From: Halomarina pelagica
GTDB lineage: Archaea > Halobacteriota > Halobacteria > Halobacteriales > Haloarculaceae
Direction: 5' to 3'
NCBI RefSeq assembly: GCF_024228315.1
Contig: NZ_CP100454.1
Span: forward strand, 3,162,001-3,226,000
DNA length: 64,000 nt
Shown here in pieces: positions 8,253-16,860 of this stretch; within the stretch, counting starts at the first letter, position 1, and every line of letters starts with the position of its first letter. The translations under genes were made by a program, and so were the position numbers. The notes beneath the pieces were generated by a model that saw only the letters and a program-made list of their open reading frames with translations, had not been told where the DNA came from and did no database searches.

Positions 8253-8290
8253 ATTACTACTGCGCATTTGCAGAATAAGTAATTATTATC
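8253..8290 (+). promoter_or_regulatory. AT-rich promoter with nested inverted repeats upstream of methionine synthase pair
   Basis: An AT-rich patch holds the outer arms attact (8253-8258) and agtaat (8278-8283) around the inner arms ctgc (8260-8263) and gcag (8270-8273). A TATA-like aattattatc (8281-8290) follows about 30 nt before the ATG at 8316. The palindrome sits at the BRE/TATA position, where a regulator could act. No specific regulator is identified. Confidence 0.45.
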
Positions 8291-8315
8291 ACCGGGGATG
8301 CCGTAGCCGGGAGCG

Positions 8316-9317
8316 ATGACCGAGCGTATCGCGACGACGACGGGGCTGTATCCGCTCCCCGATCACGCGAAGTCGACGCTCTCGGACCTCAAGGGTCACC
8401 AGAAGGACGACCTGATATCGGGGGACGAGGGCGACGACATCGTCGAGGAGTACGACCGAATTCGAGCCGAGGTAGTAGAGCGCCAGCGGGCGGCGGGCTT
8501 AGACCGCATCGTGGAGGGGCAACTGCGCTGGGACGACATGCTCGCCCACCCGCTGTGCGTCCACGAGAACGTGGAGACGCGGGGCATCGTGCGCTACTAC
8601 GACAACAACAACTTCTACCGCGAGCCGGTGGTGCGCGGCGACCTCTCGTTCAGCGGCGACGTCGCGGCCGACCTCGAGAAGACCGCCGAGCTGGCGGGCG
8701 ACGAGGCGCTCCAGGCGGTCCTCCCCGGCCCGTACTCGCTCGCGGACCTCGCCACGGACGAGCACTACGGCGACGAGGCGGAGTTCCTCGACGCCGTGGC
8801 CGACTTCCTCGCTGGCGAGGTAGAGGCGTTCCCCGAGGTCGAGACGCTCCTCCTCCTCGAACCGTCGCTCGTCGAGCACGCGCCCGGTGACGGGGCGGAC
8901 GCCCGCGCGAGCGAGGCCGTAGACCGCGTCGCGGGCGCGACCGACGCGGACGTGATCGTCCACGCGTTCTACGGCGCGCTCACGGAGAAGGTCCACGCGC
9001 ACCTGCTCGACGCCGACGTCGACGCCGTGGGCTACGACTTCGTGAGCGACCACGACCGGAACCTCTACAACATCAACGAGTACGGCACCACGGACGACGT
9101 CGCCCTCGGGTTCGTCGACGGGCAGAACACGAAGGTGGAGTCGCCCGACCTCATCCGCGAGCGCGTCGAGTGGGTCGAGGAGAACACCCCCGGGGCGTCG
9201 TTCGAGCGGACCTACCTGCTGCCGAACACCGAGACGTTCTACCTGCCGGTGAACCGCTTCGAGGAGAAACTGGACGCCCTCGGCGCGGCCGTCGCCGAGG
9301 AGGAGGTGACCGCATGA
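8316..9317 (+). CDS. MetE-like methionine synthase, N-terminal-barrel-type protein
   Basis: 333 aa, a UROD/MetE-like TIM barrel (MTERIATTTGLYPLPDHAK, VLPGPYSLADLATDEHYGD). It resembles the first barrel of bacterial cobalamin-independent methionine synthase and lacks a clear zinc-binding Cys/His set. The next gene supplies the catalytic barrel and starts inside this stop codon (ATGA overlap), so the two proteins are probably made together. The split layout is common in haloarchaea and is not a frameshift. Its own contribution (folate or other methyl-donor handling) is inferred. Confidence 0.82.
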   Translation: MTERIATTTGLYPLPDHAKSTLSDLKGHQKDDLISGDEGDDIVEEYDRIRAEVVERQRAAGLDRIVEGQLRWDDMLAHPLCVHENVETRGIVRYYDNNNFYREPVVRGDLSFSGDVAADLEKTAELAGDEALQAVLPGPYSLADLATDEHYGDEAEFLDAVADFLAGEVEAFPEVETLLLLEPSLVEHAPGDGADARASEAVDRVAGATDADVIVHAFYGALTEKVHAHLLDADVDAVGYDFVSDHDRNLYNINEYGTTDDVALGFVDGQNTKVESPDLIRERVEWVEENTPGASFERTYLLPNTETFYLPVNRFEEKLDALGAAVAEEEVTA

Positions 9318-10438
9318 GTACGAACACGCGAGAGCAGTTCCGACCGCCGAACCACCCCCACGAGCACTTCATCCTGACGACGGTCGTCGGGAGCTACCCC
9401 AAGCCCAAGTGGCTGAACCGCGCCCGCGACCTCTACCACGGCGACCTCGACGTGACCGCCGCCGACCGCGCGAGCGACGAGCCCCGCGGGGGCTTCGACG
9501 TCGACGTGGACTTCGACGAGCGCAACTGGCAGGAGGCGAAGGACGACGCCTCGCGGCTCATCACGCTCGAACACGAGCGCGCGGGGCTCGACGCGGTCGT
9601 CGACGGCGAGATGCGGCGCAACGAGATGGTCGAGTACTTCGCCCACCGCATCGCCGGCTACGAGTTCAACGGTCCCGTCAAGGTGTGGGGGCACAACTAC
9701 TTCGACAAGCCGAGCGTCGTCGACGCGGTCGAGTACGACGAGACCTGGCTCGTAGACGAGTTCGAGTTCACGAACGAGGTCGCCTCGCGGCCGGTGAAGG
9801 TGCCCATCACCGGCCCGTACACGCTCGCCAACTGGTCGTTCAACGAGCACTACGACGACGGGGAGGCCCTCGCCTACGCGCTCGCGGAACTCGTCAACCT
9901 CGAGGTCGAGAAGCTGGTCGAGGCGGGCGCGCGGTACGTCCAGATCGACGAACCCGCCCTCGCGACGACGCCCGACGACCACGCCATCGTGGGTGAGTGT
10001 CTGGAACTCATCGCCGACGGCATCCCCGACGACGTGCGCCTCGGCCTGCACGTCTGTTACGGCGACTACTCGCGCATCTACCCCGAGATCCTCGACTACC
10101 CCATCCACGAGTTCGACGTCGAACTGTGCAATGGCGACTACGAGCAGATCGACGTGTTCACCGAACACGAGTTCACGAAGGACCTCGCGCTGGGCGTCGT
10201 GGACGCCCACGTCGCGGAGGTCGAACCCGTCTCGGAGATCAAGGAGAACGTGAAGCGCGGCTTCGAGGTCGTTCCCCCCGAGCGCCTCACCGTCTCGCCG
10301 GACTGCGGGCTGAAGCTCCTGCCCCGCGAGGTCGCCTACGGCAAGATGGAGAACATGGTGACGGCCACCCGCGAGGTCGAGGCGGAACTCGACGCGGGCC
10401 AGATCGAGGTCGGCGCGCCGGCCCGCGCGGACGACTAG
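9314..10438 (+). CDS. metE: MetE-like cobalamin-independent methionine synthase, catalytic barrel
   Basis: 374 aa from the ATG at 9314 that overlaps the previous stop. It is the zinc-dependent barrel that transfers a methyl group to homocysteine. Visible ligand candidates are His and Cys in GLHVCYGDYS and the late Cys in VSPDCGLKLLPRE, with the signature ITGPYTLANWSF and the acidic VQIDEPALAT. Archaeal enzymes of this type may use methylcobalamin or an unusual methyl carrier, so the donor is uncertain. It forms an operon with the preceding barrel protein. Confidence 0.87.
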   Translation: MSTNTREQFRPPNHPHEHFILTTVVGSYPKPKWLNRARDLYHGDLDVTAADRASDEPRGGFDVDVDFDERNWQEAKDDASRLITLEHERAGLDAVVDGEMRRNEMVEYFAHRIAGYEFNGPVKVWGHNYFDKPSVVDAVEYDETWLVDEFEFTNEVASRPVKVPITGPYTLANWSFNEHYDDGEALAYALAELVNLEVEKLVEAGARYVQIDEPALATTPDDHAIVGECLELIADGIPDDVRLGLHVCYGDYSRIYPEILDYPIHEFDVELCNGDYEQIDVFTEHEFTKDLALGVVDAHVAEVEPVSEIKENVKRGFEVVPPERLTVSPDCGLKLLPREVAYGKMENMVTATREVEAELDAGQIEVGAPARADD

Positions 10439-10494
10439 CTCGCGCGTCGGTTACTCGTCTCTCCTCCCGGATCACCACCGCCGACCGCCCGCTC

Positions 10495-10503
10495 GTTTTT
10501 ACC
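10495..10503 (+). promoter_or_regulatory. TATA box for ribose-1,5-bisphosphate isomerase
   Basis: gtttttacc is centred 27 nt before the ATG at 10526. Confidence 0.55.
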
Positions 10504-10525
10504 CCGCGCTCGCCAAACGCGTACC

Positions 10526-11491
10526 ATGGACTCCCAGGACCTCCACCCGGCCGTCGAGGCGGCCGCCGAGGACATCGCCTCGATGGAGATCCGCGGGGCG
10601 GCGGCCATCGCCGCGACCGCGGCGGCGGCGCTGCGCGAGCAGGCCGAGGCGAGCGACGCCGAGACGCCGGAGGCCTTCCGCGCGCAGCTGCTCGGCGCGG
10701 CGCGACGCCTCCACGAGACGCGGCCCACCGCGGTGAGCCTCCCCAACGCCATCCGGTACGTCGTGCGTCGGATGGAGGGGGACACCGTCCCCGCGCTCCG
10801 CGAGAGCGTCGTCGAGAGCACGACGGCGTTCGAAGCGCGCCTCGAACGCGCCCAGTCGGAACTCGGCCGCGTCGGGGCGAACCGCCTCCAGGACGGCGAC
10901 ACGATCATGACGCACTGTCACTCGACGGACGCGCTCGCGTGCGTCGAGGCCGCCGTCGAGCAGGGGAAGGAGCTGTCGGCGTTCGTGAAGGAGACGCGTC
11001 CGCGCCAGCAGGGACACATCACGGCCCGCGCGCTCGCCGAACTGGGCGTCTCCGTCACGCTCATCGTCGACAACGCCGCCCGCCGCTACCTCGACGACGC
11101 CGACCACGTCCTCGTCGGCGCGGACTCCATCGCCGCGGACGGGAGCGTCATCAACAAGATCGGCACGAGCGGCCTGGCGGTGAACGCCCGCGAGCGGGGC
11201 GTCCCCGTCGTGGTCGCCGCCCAGACGATCAAGCTCCACCCGGAGACGCTGACCGGCCACACGGTCGAGATCGAGACCCGCGACGAGCGGGAGGTGGTCG
11301 ACGACGAGACGCGCGCCGGGATCGGCGACGTGGCGGTCGCGAACCCCGCGTTCGACGTGACGCCCCCGCGGTACGTCGACGCGATCGTCACCGAGAGCGG
11401 CCAGTTCCCGCCGGAGAGCGTCGTGACGCTCATGCGGGAACTGTTCGGCGAGGAGCACCGCGACCCGTGGTTGAACGCGGGCGAACTGTAA
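10526..11491 (+). CDS. Ribose-1,5-bisphosphate isomerase (eIF-2B-related)
   Basis: 321 aa of the eIF-2B alpha/beta/delta-like superfamily. The family residues ETRPRQQGHITARALAELG, the NAA segment in LIVDNAARRYL and GADSIAADGSVINKIGTSGLA match archaeal R15P isomerases, which convert ribose 1,5-bisphosphate to ribulose 1,5-bisphosphate. The neighbours fit: a PfkB sugar kinase starts 40 bp downstream and a type III RuBisCO lies just beyond on the other strand. The older label translation initiation factor eIF-2B subunit is less likely here. Confidence 0.85.
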   Translation: MDSQDLHPAVEAAAEDIASMEIRGAAAIAATAAAALREQAEASDAETPEAFRAQLLGAARRLHETRPTAVSLPNAIRYVVRRMEGDTVPALRESVVESTTAFEARLERAQSELGRVGANRLQDGDTIMTHCHSTDALACVEAAVEQGKELSAFVKETRPRQQGHITARALAELGVSVTLIVDNAARRYLDDADHVLVGADSIAADGSVINKIGTSGLAVNARERGVPVVVAAQTIKLHPETLTGHTVEIETRDEREVVDDETRAGIGDVAVANPAFDVTPPRYVDAIVTESGQFPPESVVTLMRELFGEEHRDPWLNAGEL

Positions 11492-11531
11492 CCGGGAGAG
11501 GGTTTTTGTCGCTGGACGTCGCATGCTGGGC

Positions 11532-12410
11532 ATGCGTCGCGTTCTCTGCGCAGGTCACGTGAACTGGGACGTGACACTCCGCGTCGACGCCCTCCCCGAG
11601 CGCGACGGCGAGGCGCGCATCGAACAGCGCCGGCAGGCGGGCGGCGGGAGCGCCGCCAACGTCGCCTGCGCGCTCGCCGGACTCGGGATCGACGCGGCGC
11701 TCTTCGGGAGCGTCGGCGACGACGATCCGGGCCGTCTCGCCCGGCAGGAACTCGAGTCCGCCGGGGTGGACTGCCGGCACCTCGTGGAGACGGACGGATC
11801 CACCGCGGTCAAGTACCTCGTCGTCGACGGCGACGGCGAGGTGATGGTCCTCGGCAGCGACGGCGCGAACGAGGCGTTCGCGCCCGACGACCTCGCCCCG
11901 GGCGCGGTACGCGGGGTCGACCACCTCCACCTGACGGGTCAGCGCCCCGAGACCGCCGCCCGCCTCGCCGACAGGGCCCGCGAAGCGGACGCCACGGTCA
12001 GCTTCGACCCCGGGCGTCGATTCCGCGTGCGCGACTACTCGGCGACGCTCGAACGGGCCGACGTCGTCTTCCTGAACGAGCGCGAGGCGGACGCGCTCTC
12101 GCACGACGCGGGCGGCCGGCTCGACGCGACGGTCGTCGTCACGCACGGTGCCGGCGGCGCGCGGGTCCGGACGGCCGACGACCGCTATCGTCACTCGGGG
12201 TACGACGTCACCCCTGTCGACACGACGGGGGCCGGCGACGCCTTCGCCGCCGGGTTCCTCGCGGCGTGCGACGGCGGTCTCCCCGAGGACGGGCGGGGAT
12301 ACGAGCGGGCGCTGGCGGCGGCGAACGCCTGCGGCGCGCTCGCCTCGACGGTCACGGGCGCGCGCACCGACCTCTCGGCGGACGACGTCCGGACGCTCGT
12401 GGCGGGCTGA
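11532..12410 (+). CDS. PfkB-family sugar kinase, candidate ribose-1-phosphate kinase
   Basis: 292 aa from ATG 11532 (MRRVLCAGHVNWD); an ATG 9 bp upstream is also possible. The PfkB fold is clear: the N-terminal QAGGGSAANVACALAGLG sugar-binding block and the C-terminal DTTGAGDAFAAGFL catalytic-anion-hole motif. Between R15P isomerase and RuBisCO the natural substrate is ribose 1-phosphate released from nucleotides; halophilic archaea are reported to use such a kinase in a pentose bisphosphate pathway. Substrate is inferred from context only; ribokinase or another PfkB specificity cannot be excluded. Confidence 0.78.
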   Translation: MRRVLCAGHVNWDVTLRVDALPERDGEARIEQRRQAGGGSAANVACALAGLGIDAALFGSVGDDDPGRLARQELESAGVDCRHLVETDGSTAVKYLVVDGDGEVMVLGSDGANEAFAPDDLAPGAVRGVDHLHLTGQRPETAARLADRAREADATVSFDPGRRFRVRDYSATLERADVVFLNEREADALSHDAGGRLDATVVVTHGAGGARVRTADDRYRHSGYDVTPVDTTGAGDAFAAGFLAACDGGLPEDGRGYERALAAANACGALASTVTGARTDLSADDVRTLVAG

Positions 12411-12491
12411 CCCCGACGCGTGTCGCCCAGCGACCGTCGGCTCGACGGCTCCGACGGTCGCGAGCAGTCGCCGTGATCCGCCCCGGGACGC

Positions 12492-13739
12492 CTACCGCGG
12501 CGTCTCGGTCCCCCACTTCTCGATCGCGACGGCGAGTTCGGGGTGATCCTCCGCGTACTCCTCCAGCGGGGTCCCCTCGACGGTGGCGTCGATGGACTGC
12601 CGGAGGGCCTTCGCGCCCGCGGCCGTGCCGTCGGGGTGGCCGTGGACGCCGCCGCCGGCCTGGACGCAGATGTTCGTGCCGCAGCGCTCGACGAGTTCGG
12701 GGACGAGTCCGGGGTGGAGGCCGCCGGAGGCCGTCGGGAGCACGTCGTTCAGGCCGTAGAGGTCGCCGTAGAGCCACTCGTTGATCCCGACGGTGTCCTC
12801 GTTCTCCAGTTTGCCCAGGTCGGCGGTGCCGGTGTGGAGCTGATCCGCCCCGCAGAGGCGGGCGATCTGCGCGAGCACGCGCATCGAGACCCCGTGGCTG
12901 GGGACGCGGTCGAACGCGGCGTGCATCGCGCGGTGGGCGTGGATGGCGAGGCCGAGTTCAGCACAGCGCTCGCGGACGGTCTGGACGGCGGCCCAGCCGG
13001 TCGTGATCACGTCGACCATGACGTACTCGCCGCCCGCCTCCGCGACCGCGTCGGCGCGCTCGAGCATCGCGTTCGCGTCGGCGGTGACGTTCACGAGGTA
13101 GCTCTTTCGCTCGCCGGTCTCCTCCTCGGCGCGGTCGCGGGCGTCGAGGCTCCCCGTGAGCCGGTCGTGGAACGGGTTGAACGACTGGTCGGTGAGGTTC
13201 TCGTCGTCCTTCAGGAGGTCGATGCCGCCCACCCACGCGTCGTAGCCCACCTGCGCGTGCTGTTCGGTGGAGAGACCGACCTTCGGCTTCGGGACCGTCG
13301 CCGTGATCGGGCGGTCGGGCGCGTCGAAGATCTCCGTGCGGACGCTCGTGCCGAACTGCGGCCCCGGGAAGGAGGTGGCGAGCGGTTCGGGCCACTCGCA
13401 GTCGAGCAGGCGGATGCGCTCGACCGCCTTCATCCCCATGATGTTCCCCGCGATGCAGGAGAGTACCTGCGCCATGCTCCCCGGCTCGAACAGTTCCTCC
13501 GGGTAGGCGACGCGGATCTCGCTCCCCTCGATCGAGAAGGCCGTGGCGCTGAGGTCGGTGACCGACCCCTCCACCTGCAACTCGGCCCACGTTCCGTTCG
13601 AACTCTCGGAGGCGACGCGGCTCGCGGCCGCCTCCATCGACATGTCGGCGGCGGGTTCGACGCGGAACGCGCAGACGAGATCCGAGTCCGCGGGGTCGTA
13701 CTCCAGGTCGATGAAGTCCTCGTAGGTGATTCCCGGCAT
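12492..13739 (-). CDS. rbcL: Ribulose-1,5-bisphosphate carboxylase, type III
   Basis: 415 aa, full length for form III. Active-site blocks are intact: TVPKPKVGLS (catalytic lysine), GGIDLLKDDENL (the carbamylated lysine and acidic metal ligands), IHAHRAMHAAF, and the loop-6 HTGTADLGKLEN. Form III enzymes usually salvage nucleotide ribose, making 3-phosphoglycerate from RuBP, rather than running a Calvin cycle; no phosphoribulokinase is visible here. The gene is convergent with the kinase gene and has its own TATA box. Confidence 0.95.
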   Translation of the reverse strand: MPGITYEDFIDLEYDPADSDLVCAFRVEPAADMSMEAAASRVASESSNGTWAELQVEGSVTDLSATAFSIEGSEIRVAYPEELFEPGSMAQVLSCIAGNIMGMKAVERIRLLDCEWPEPLATSFPGPQFGTSVRTEIFDAPDRPITATVPKPKVGLSTEQHAQVGYDAWVGGIDLLKDDENLTDQSFNPFHDRLTGSLDARDRAEEETGERKSYLVNVTADANAMLERADAVAEAGGEYVMVDVITTGWAAVQTVRERCAELGLAIHAHRAMHAAFDRVPSHGVSMRVLAQIARLCGADQLHTGTADLGKLENEDTVGINEWLYGDLYGLNDVLPTASGGLHPGLVPELVERCGTNICVQAGGGVHGHPDGTAAGAKALRQSIDATVEGTPLEEYAEDHPELAVAIEKWGTETPR

Positions 13740-13761
13740 GCCCCGTGAGTTCGTCGGGCGG

Positions 13762-13772
13762 GGTTATAAAGT
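13762..13772 (-). promoter_or_regulatory. TATA box for RuBisCO
   Basis: ggttataaagt, read on the minus strand, is centred 28 nt upstream of the RuBisCO start. Confidence 0.6.
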
Positions 13773-13803
13773 TCAGAGGGGTGGGGTCGGTCGCGGCGGT
13801 GCG

Positions 13804-13846
13804 GTGGATGCAGCGGGCGCGGCGGGCGCGGCGGGCGCGGCGGGTA
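13804..13846. repeat. Short GGC/GGGCGC tandem repeat
   Basis: A run of about four units of gcgggcgcg-type 9-mers lies between RuBisCO and the molybdate-binding gene. It looks like simple-sequence slippage; no function is visible. Confidence 0.6.
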
Positions 13847-13861
13847 TTGCGAGCGCGACGG

Positions 13862-14065
13862 TCAGGTCGCGACCATCACGTCGCTCGCCTTCACGACGGC
13901 CGTCACCTCGTCGCCCTCCGCGATGCCGAGGCGCTCGACCGAGCCGCTGGTGATCGTCGCCGTCACCTCGTTCCCGTCGACGTCGACGACGACCTCCGCC
14001 ATCGGCCCCTGAGTGGTGATCGACCGGACGGTACCTCGCAGGCGGTTTCGGGCGCTGAGTGCCAT
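13862..14065 (-). CDS. Molbindin-like TOBE domain protein
   Basis: 67 aa, a single TOBE/Mop domain. The sequence reads as one molbindin unit (MALSARNRLRGTVRSITTQG, then EVTATITSGSVERLGIAEGD, ending AVVKASDVMVAT). Molbindins bind molybdate or tungstate as multimers and buffer the oxyanion in the cytoplasm. It stands alone; moaA lies far away in this window and no Mod transporter is adjacent. A fragment of a larger ModE-type regulator is unlikely because start and stop are clean. Confidence 0.85.
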   Translation of the reverse strand: MALSARNRLRGTVRSITTQGPMAEVVVDVDGNEVTATITSGSVERLGIAEGDEVTAVVKASDVMVAT

Positions 14066-14108
14066 TGCGAGGTTCGGGTACGCGGGCGGCGGTGAAAAGC
14101 GCTCGCGG

Positions 14109-14939
14109 CTACTCGGGTGACCGTGCCAGAAGCGAGAACGTGAGCGGCGGGTGGTTCGTCCCCTCGGGGAGCCACCACCGCCCCTCGTCGTCCACCTCCA
14201 TGCCGGGGAACTGCTCGAAGCAGGCGAAAGGGTGCTCGCGGAGGAACTCGACGTCCAGCCCCGAATCGAGCAGCGCGGTGACGATCTCGCCTAGTCCGTG
14301 GGCCCACTCGTGGGTCGTGGTGCTGTCGAGCGTCGCCGCCGGGGCGGCGTAGGTGCCGTCCTCCTCGTAGGTGCGCGCGCCGCCCCCGAAGTACGACCAG
14401 TCGGGGACGGGCCGTCCCGCCTCCAGTTCGAGGTCCATCAGCACGTGAGCGAACGGATGGATCTCGGCGACGTAGAACGTCCCCCCCGGCGCGAGGAAGC
14501 CCGCGACGACCTCGGCCCACCGCTCGACGTCGGGTAGCCAGTTGAGCACGCCGTAGGAGGTGAACACCACGTCGAACGCGCCCGCCTCGTCGAGCGTCGC
14601 CGGGAGGTCGTAGACGTCGCACTCGACGAACCGCGCCCGGTCGTCGAGTCCCGTTGCCGCCGCCAGGTCGCGGGCCGTCCCGATCGCCGTCCCGGAGAAG
14701 TCGACGCCCGTCACGACCGCCCCCTCGCGCGCCCACGAGAGCGTGTCCAGCCCGAAGTGACACTGCAGGTGGAGTATGCGTGTCCCCTCGCCCACGACGT
14801 CGCCCAGCTCCTCGCGTTCGAGCGGGAGGAGCGTGCTCTCACCGGCCAGGAAGGACTCGACGTCGTAGAAGTCCGTGCCCGGGTGGAGCGCCGCGAGTTC
14901 CTCCCAGTGGGCGCGGTTGTCCGCGAGGAAGTCGTCCAT
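14109..14939 (-). CDS. Class I SAM-dependent methyltransferase
   Basis: 276 aa. The SAM motif reads ILHLQCHFGLDTLSWAREGA with the acidic residue in VTGVDFSGTAI, followed by FDVVFTSYGVLNWLPD and a post-I motif GGTFYVAEIHPF. The LQCHFG variant marks a widespread small-molecule methyltransferase group whose substrate is unknown. It is a single gene between the molbindin and a 2Fe-2S ferredoxin, all leftward, with spacers of 43 and 103 bp. Confidence 0.85.
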   Translation of the reverse strand: MDDFLADNRAHWEELAALHPGTDFYDVESFLAGESTLLPLEREELGDVVGEGTRILHLQCHFGLDTLSWAREGAVVTGVDFSGTAIGTARDLAAATGLDDRARFVECDVYDLPATLDEAGAFDVVFTSYGVLNWLPDVERWAEVVAGFLAPGGTFYVAEIHPFAHVLMDLELEAGRPVPDWSYFGGGARTYEEDGTYAAPAATLDSTTTHEWAHGLGEIVTALLDSGLDVEFLREHPFACFEQFPGMEVDDEGRWWLPEGTNHPPLTFSLLARSPE

Positions 14940-15042
14940 GCGGGAGGGTCCGTCGCACCCGACAAGTCCCTTTTGGAGGCGTGCGGGGGCGCGTCGGGGC
15001 GTCCGTGTCAGGACATCTACCGGCGTTCGCGCCCCGAGGAAG

Positions 15043-15363
15043 TCACCTCCAGGGGTTCGAGACGAGTTCGCCGTGGACGTCGCTGCCGACGCGGAGCCGA
15101 CAGTCGCTCCGCGGTTCCGCGACGCACGCGAGGACGTAGCCGTCCTCCCGGTGGCGCGGCTTCAGCGCGCGCGGCTCCCGGCGGTGCTCGATCCGCCCGT
15201 CGAGCAGCCGCGCGGTGCAGGTGGCGCACGCGCCGGTGAGACAGCCGAAGGGGAGGGCGACGCCCGCGCGCTCGGCCGCCTCGATCACGGTCTCGTCGGG
15301 TTCGCTCTTGATGCTCTCGGTCCGTCCGTCGTTCCATTCGAGCGTGATACGGTAGGTTTCCAT
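15043..15363 (-). CDS. 2Fe-2S plant-type ferredoxin
   Basis: 106 aa. Four cysteines fit a plant-type [2Fe-2S] cluster: Cys41, Cys46 and Cys49 in GCLTGACATC and Cys80 in YVLACVAEP. It is smaller than the main haloarchaeal ferredoxin (about 128 aa) and lacks its acidic insertion, so it is a secondary electron carrier. A likely TATA (gttactacg read in reverse, about 15387-15395) precedes it. The SBP56 gene ends 100 bp upstream on the same strand. The redox partner is unknown. Confidence 0.9.
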   Translation of the reverse strand: METYRITLEWNDGRTESIKSEPDETVIEAAERAGVALPFGCLTGACATCTARLLDGRIEHRREPRALKPRHREDGYVLACVAEPRSDCRLRVGSDVHGELVSNPWR

Positions 15364-15462
15364 GGCCTCGTGGGTGCGCGCGGTCCGTTACTACGTCCCG
15401 GCGGACTGGAAGCCCTCGTCCCCCAGTTCGAGTCCGAATTGCACGATGATATTAATCCCTCG

Positions 15463-16860
15463 TCACAGCCAGACGTCGCTCGTGCAGTCGCCGTCGGGCC
15501 AGCGGATCTCGTGGGCGCGGGCGGGGCCGGCCGGCATGTCGCCGAAGTCCACCAGGAAGTCCCGGTCGAGTTCCATCGTCCCCTTTCGCGGGTTCACGTC
15601 CGCCTTCAGCATCACCGACCCCTCCTCGCCCTCCTCGGGGTAGAACTGCTCGTCCCACGTGGAGTAGAGCGACGTGGTCCAGTAGAGGCGCTCGCCGTCG
15701 AGGCTCAGCTGGAGCATCTGCGGGCCGCCGTGGACGGCGCGCTCGCCCTCGATGGGGTGGCGCGGGCCGAAGTGCCCGCCGGCCCAGATCCGATCGGCGA
15801 GCCGCGGGTTCGCCGGGTCCGAGACGTCGTACATGCGGACGTCGCCGTGGAGCCAGTTCGAGAAGAACAGGTAGCGATCGTCCATCGACACCAGCAGGTC
15901 GGTCACGAGGCCGGGGACGGGCATGTCCCAGCCGTCGTGCTCGCGGGGTTCGACGTCGATGACCTTGTCGGCGCGCCACTCACCGCCGTCCTCGCGGTGA
16001 AAGTGAAACACGTTCGAGGAGAGCGCCGCGCCGACGAACCCGTGGGTCGAGACCGGCGAGTGGAGGAATCGCACCTCGAGCGGGATCATCCCCTCCTCGC
16101 CGAGGTCGATGGTCTGCTCGACCGTCCGGTTCTCCCAGTCCCAGACGTGGAGCTTCCGGCCGTACTTGCCCGCCTCCACGTCCTCCAGGTCGAACCCGGG
16201 GTAGTAGGTCTTCGGCGCGGCCCACTCCGTGGAGATCATGACGTTGTGCCGGGGCTGGTACCAGTAGTCGTAGTTCATCTCGATCTCGCCCGGGGCGTCC
16301 CAGCGCCCCTCGACCTCGAAGTCGTCGTTGAGTTCGAGGAAGCCGCCCGGCAACTCGCCGTCCCTGTCGCCGAGCATGCTGATGAGGATCTTCCCGTCGG
16401 GGATGCAGTGGACGGTGTGGGGCGCGCTCAGGTCGTGCTCGAACACCTCCTCGGGCTCGATCACCTTCACGAGTTCGGGGTTCCGCCGGTCCTTCGTGTC
16501 GACGACGTGGAGGCGCGAGGAGCGCTGGCCCGGGACGATCAGGTGCTGGCGTTCGAGCCCCTCGACGTGGCACGAGGAGGAACAGGCGTTCCAGCCGAAG
16601 TGGTGGAGTTCGTCGCCCCTGTTGGGCATCTCGACGCGGTCGATCACCTCGCCGTAGGTAGAGGAGTCAGGATCCACGTCCACGACGCCGAGGAAGTCCG
16701 GCGCGTCCACGTCCGTGCCGACGTAGAGCCCGATGACGTAGGCGACCTCCTCCGGCTCGGACTCCTCGATGGCCGCCTGCGGGGTGACGTAGCCCGGTCC
16801 CTCGTGGTGGTGATGGTGGTGCTCGTGGGCGTCGGTTGCAGGGTTGTCAGCATCGCTCAT
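15463..16860 (-). CDS. Selenium-binding protein/methanethiol oxidase family (SBP56)
   Basis: 465 aa from the ATG at 16858-16860. The body is a beta-propeller of the SBP56 family (GWNACSSSCH, SRLHVVDTKDRRNPELVKVIEP, MLQLSLDGERLYWTTSLYSTWDEQFYPE), whose bacterial members oxidise methanethiol with copper. The N-terminus carries a natural metal-binding-looking run: His12, Glu13, then six consecutive histidines at residues 14-19. The longer frame to 16980 adds 40 residues of intergenic type. Reaction here is inferred from family; in archaea it is not established. Confidence 0.9.
   Translation of the reverse strand: MSDADNPATDAHEHHHHHHEGPGYVTPQAAIEESEPEEVAYVIGLYVGTDVDAPDFLGVVDVDPDSSTYGEVIDRVEMPNRGDELHHFGWNACSSSCHVEGLERQHLIVPGQRSSRLHVVDTKDRRNPELVKVIEPEEVFEHDLSAPHTVHCIPDGKILISMLGDRDGELPGGFLELNDDFEVEGRWDAPGEIEMNYDYWYQPRHNVMISTEWAAPKTYYPGFDLEDVEAGKYGRKLHVWDWENRTVEQTIDLGEEGMIPLEVRFLHSPVSTHGFVGAALSSNVFHFHREDGGEWRADKVIDVEPREHDGWDMPVPGLVTDLLVSMDDRYLFFSNWLHGDVRMYDVSDPANPRLADRIWAGGHFGPRHPIEGERAVHGGPQMLQLSLDGERLYWTTSLYSTWDEQFYPEEGEEGSVMLKADVNPRKGTMELDRDFLVDFGDMPAGPARAHEIRWPDGDCTSDVWL

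Noticed and set aside
8316-10438. A frameshifted single MetE
   Set aside because: The two genes meet in a regular ATGA overlap, each has a full fold, and the split arrangement is normal in haloarchaea.
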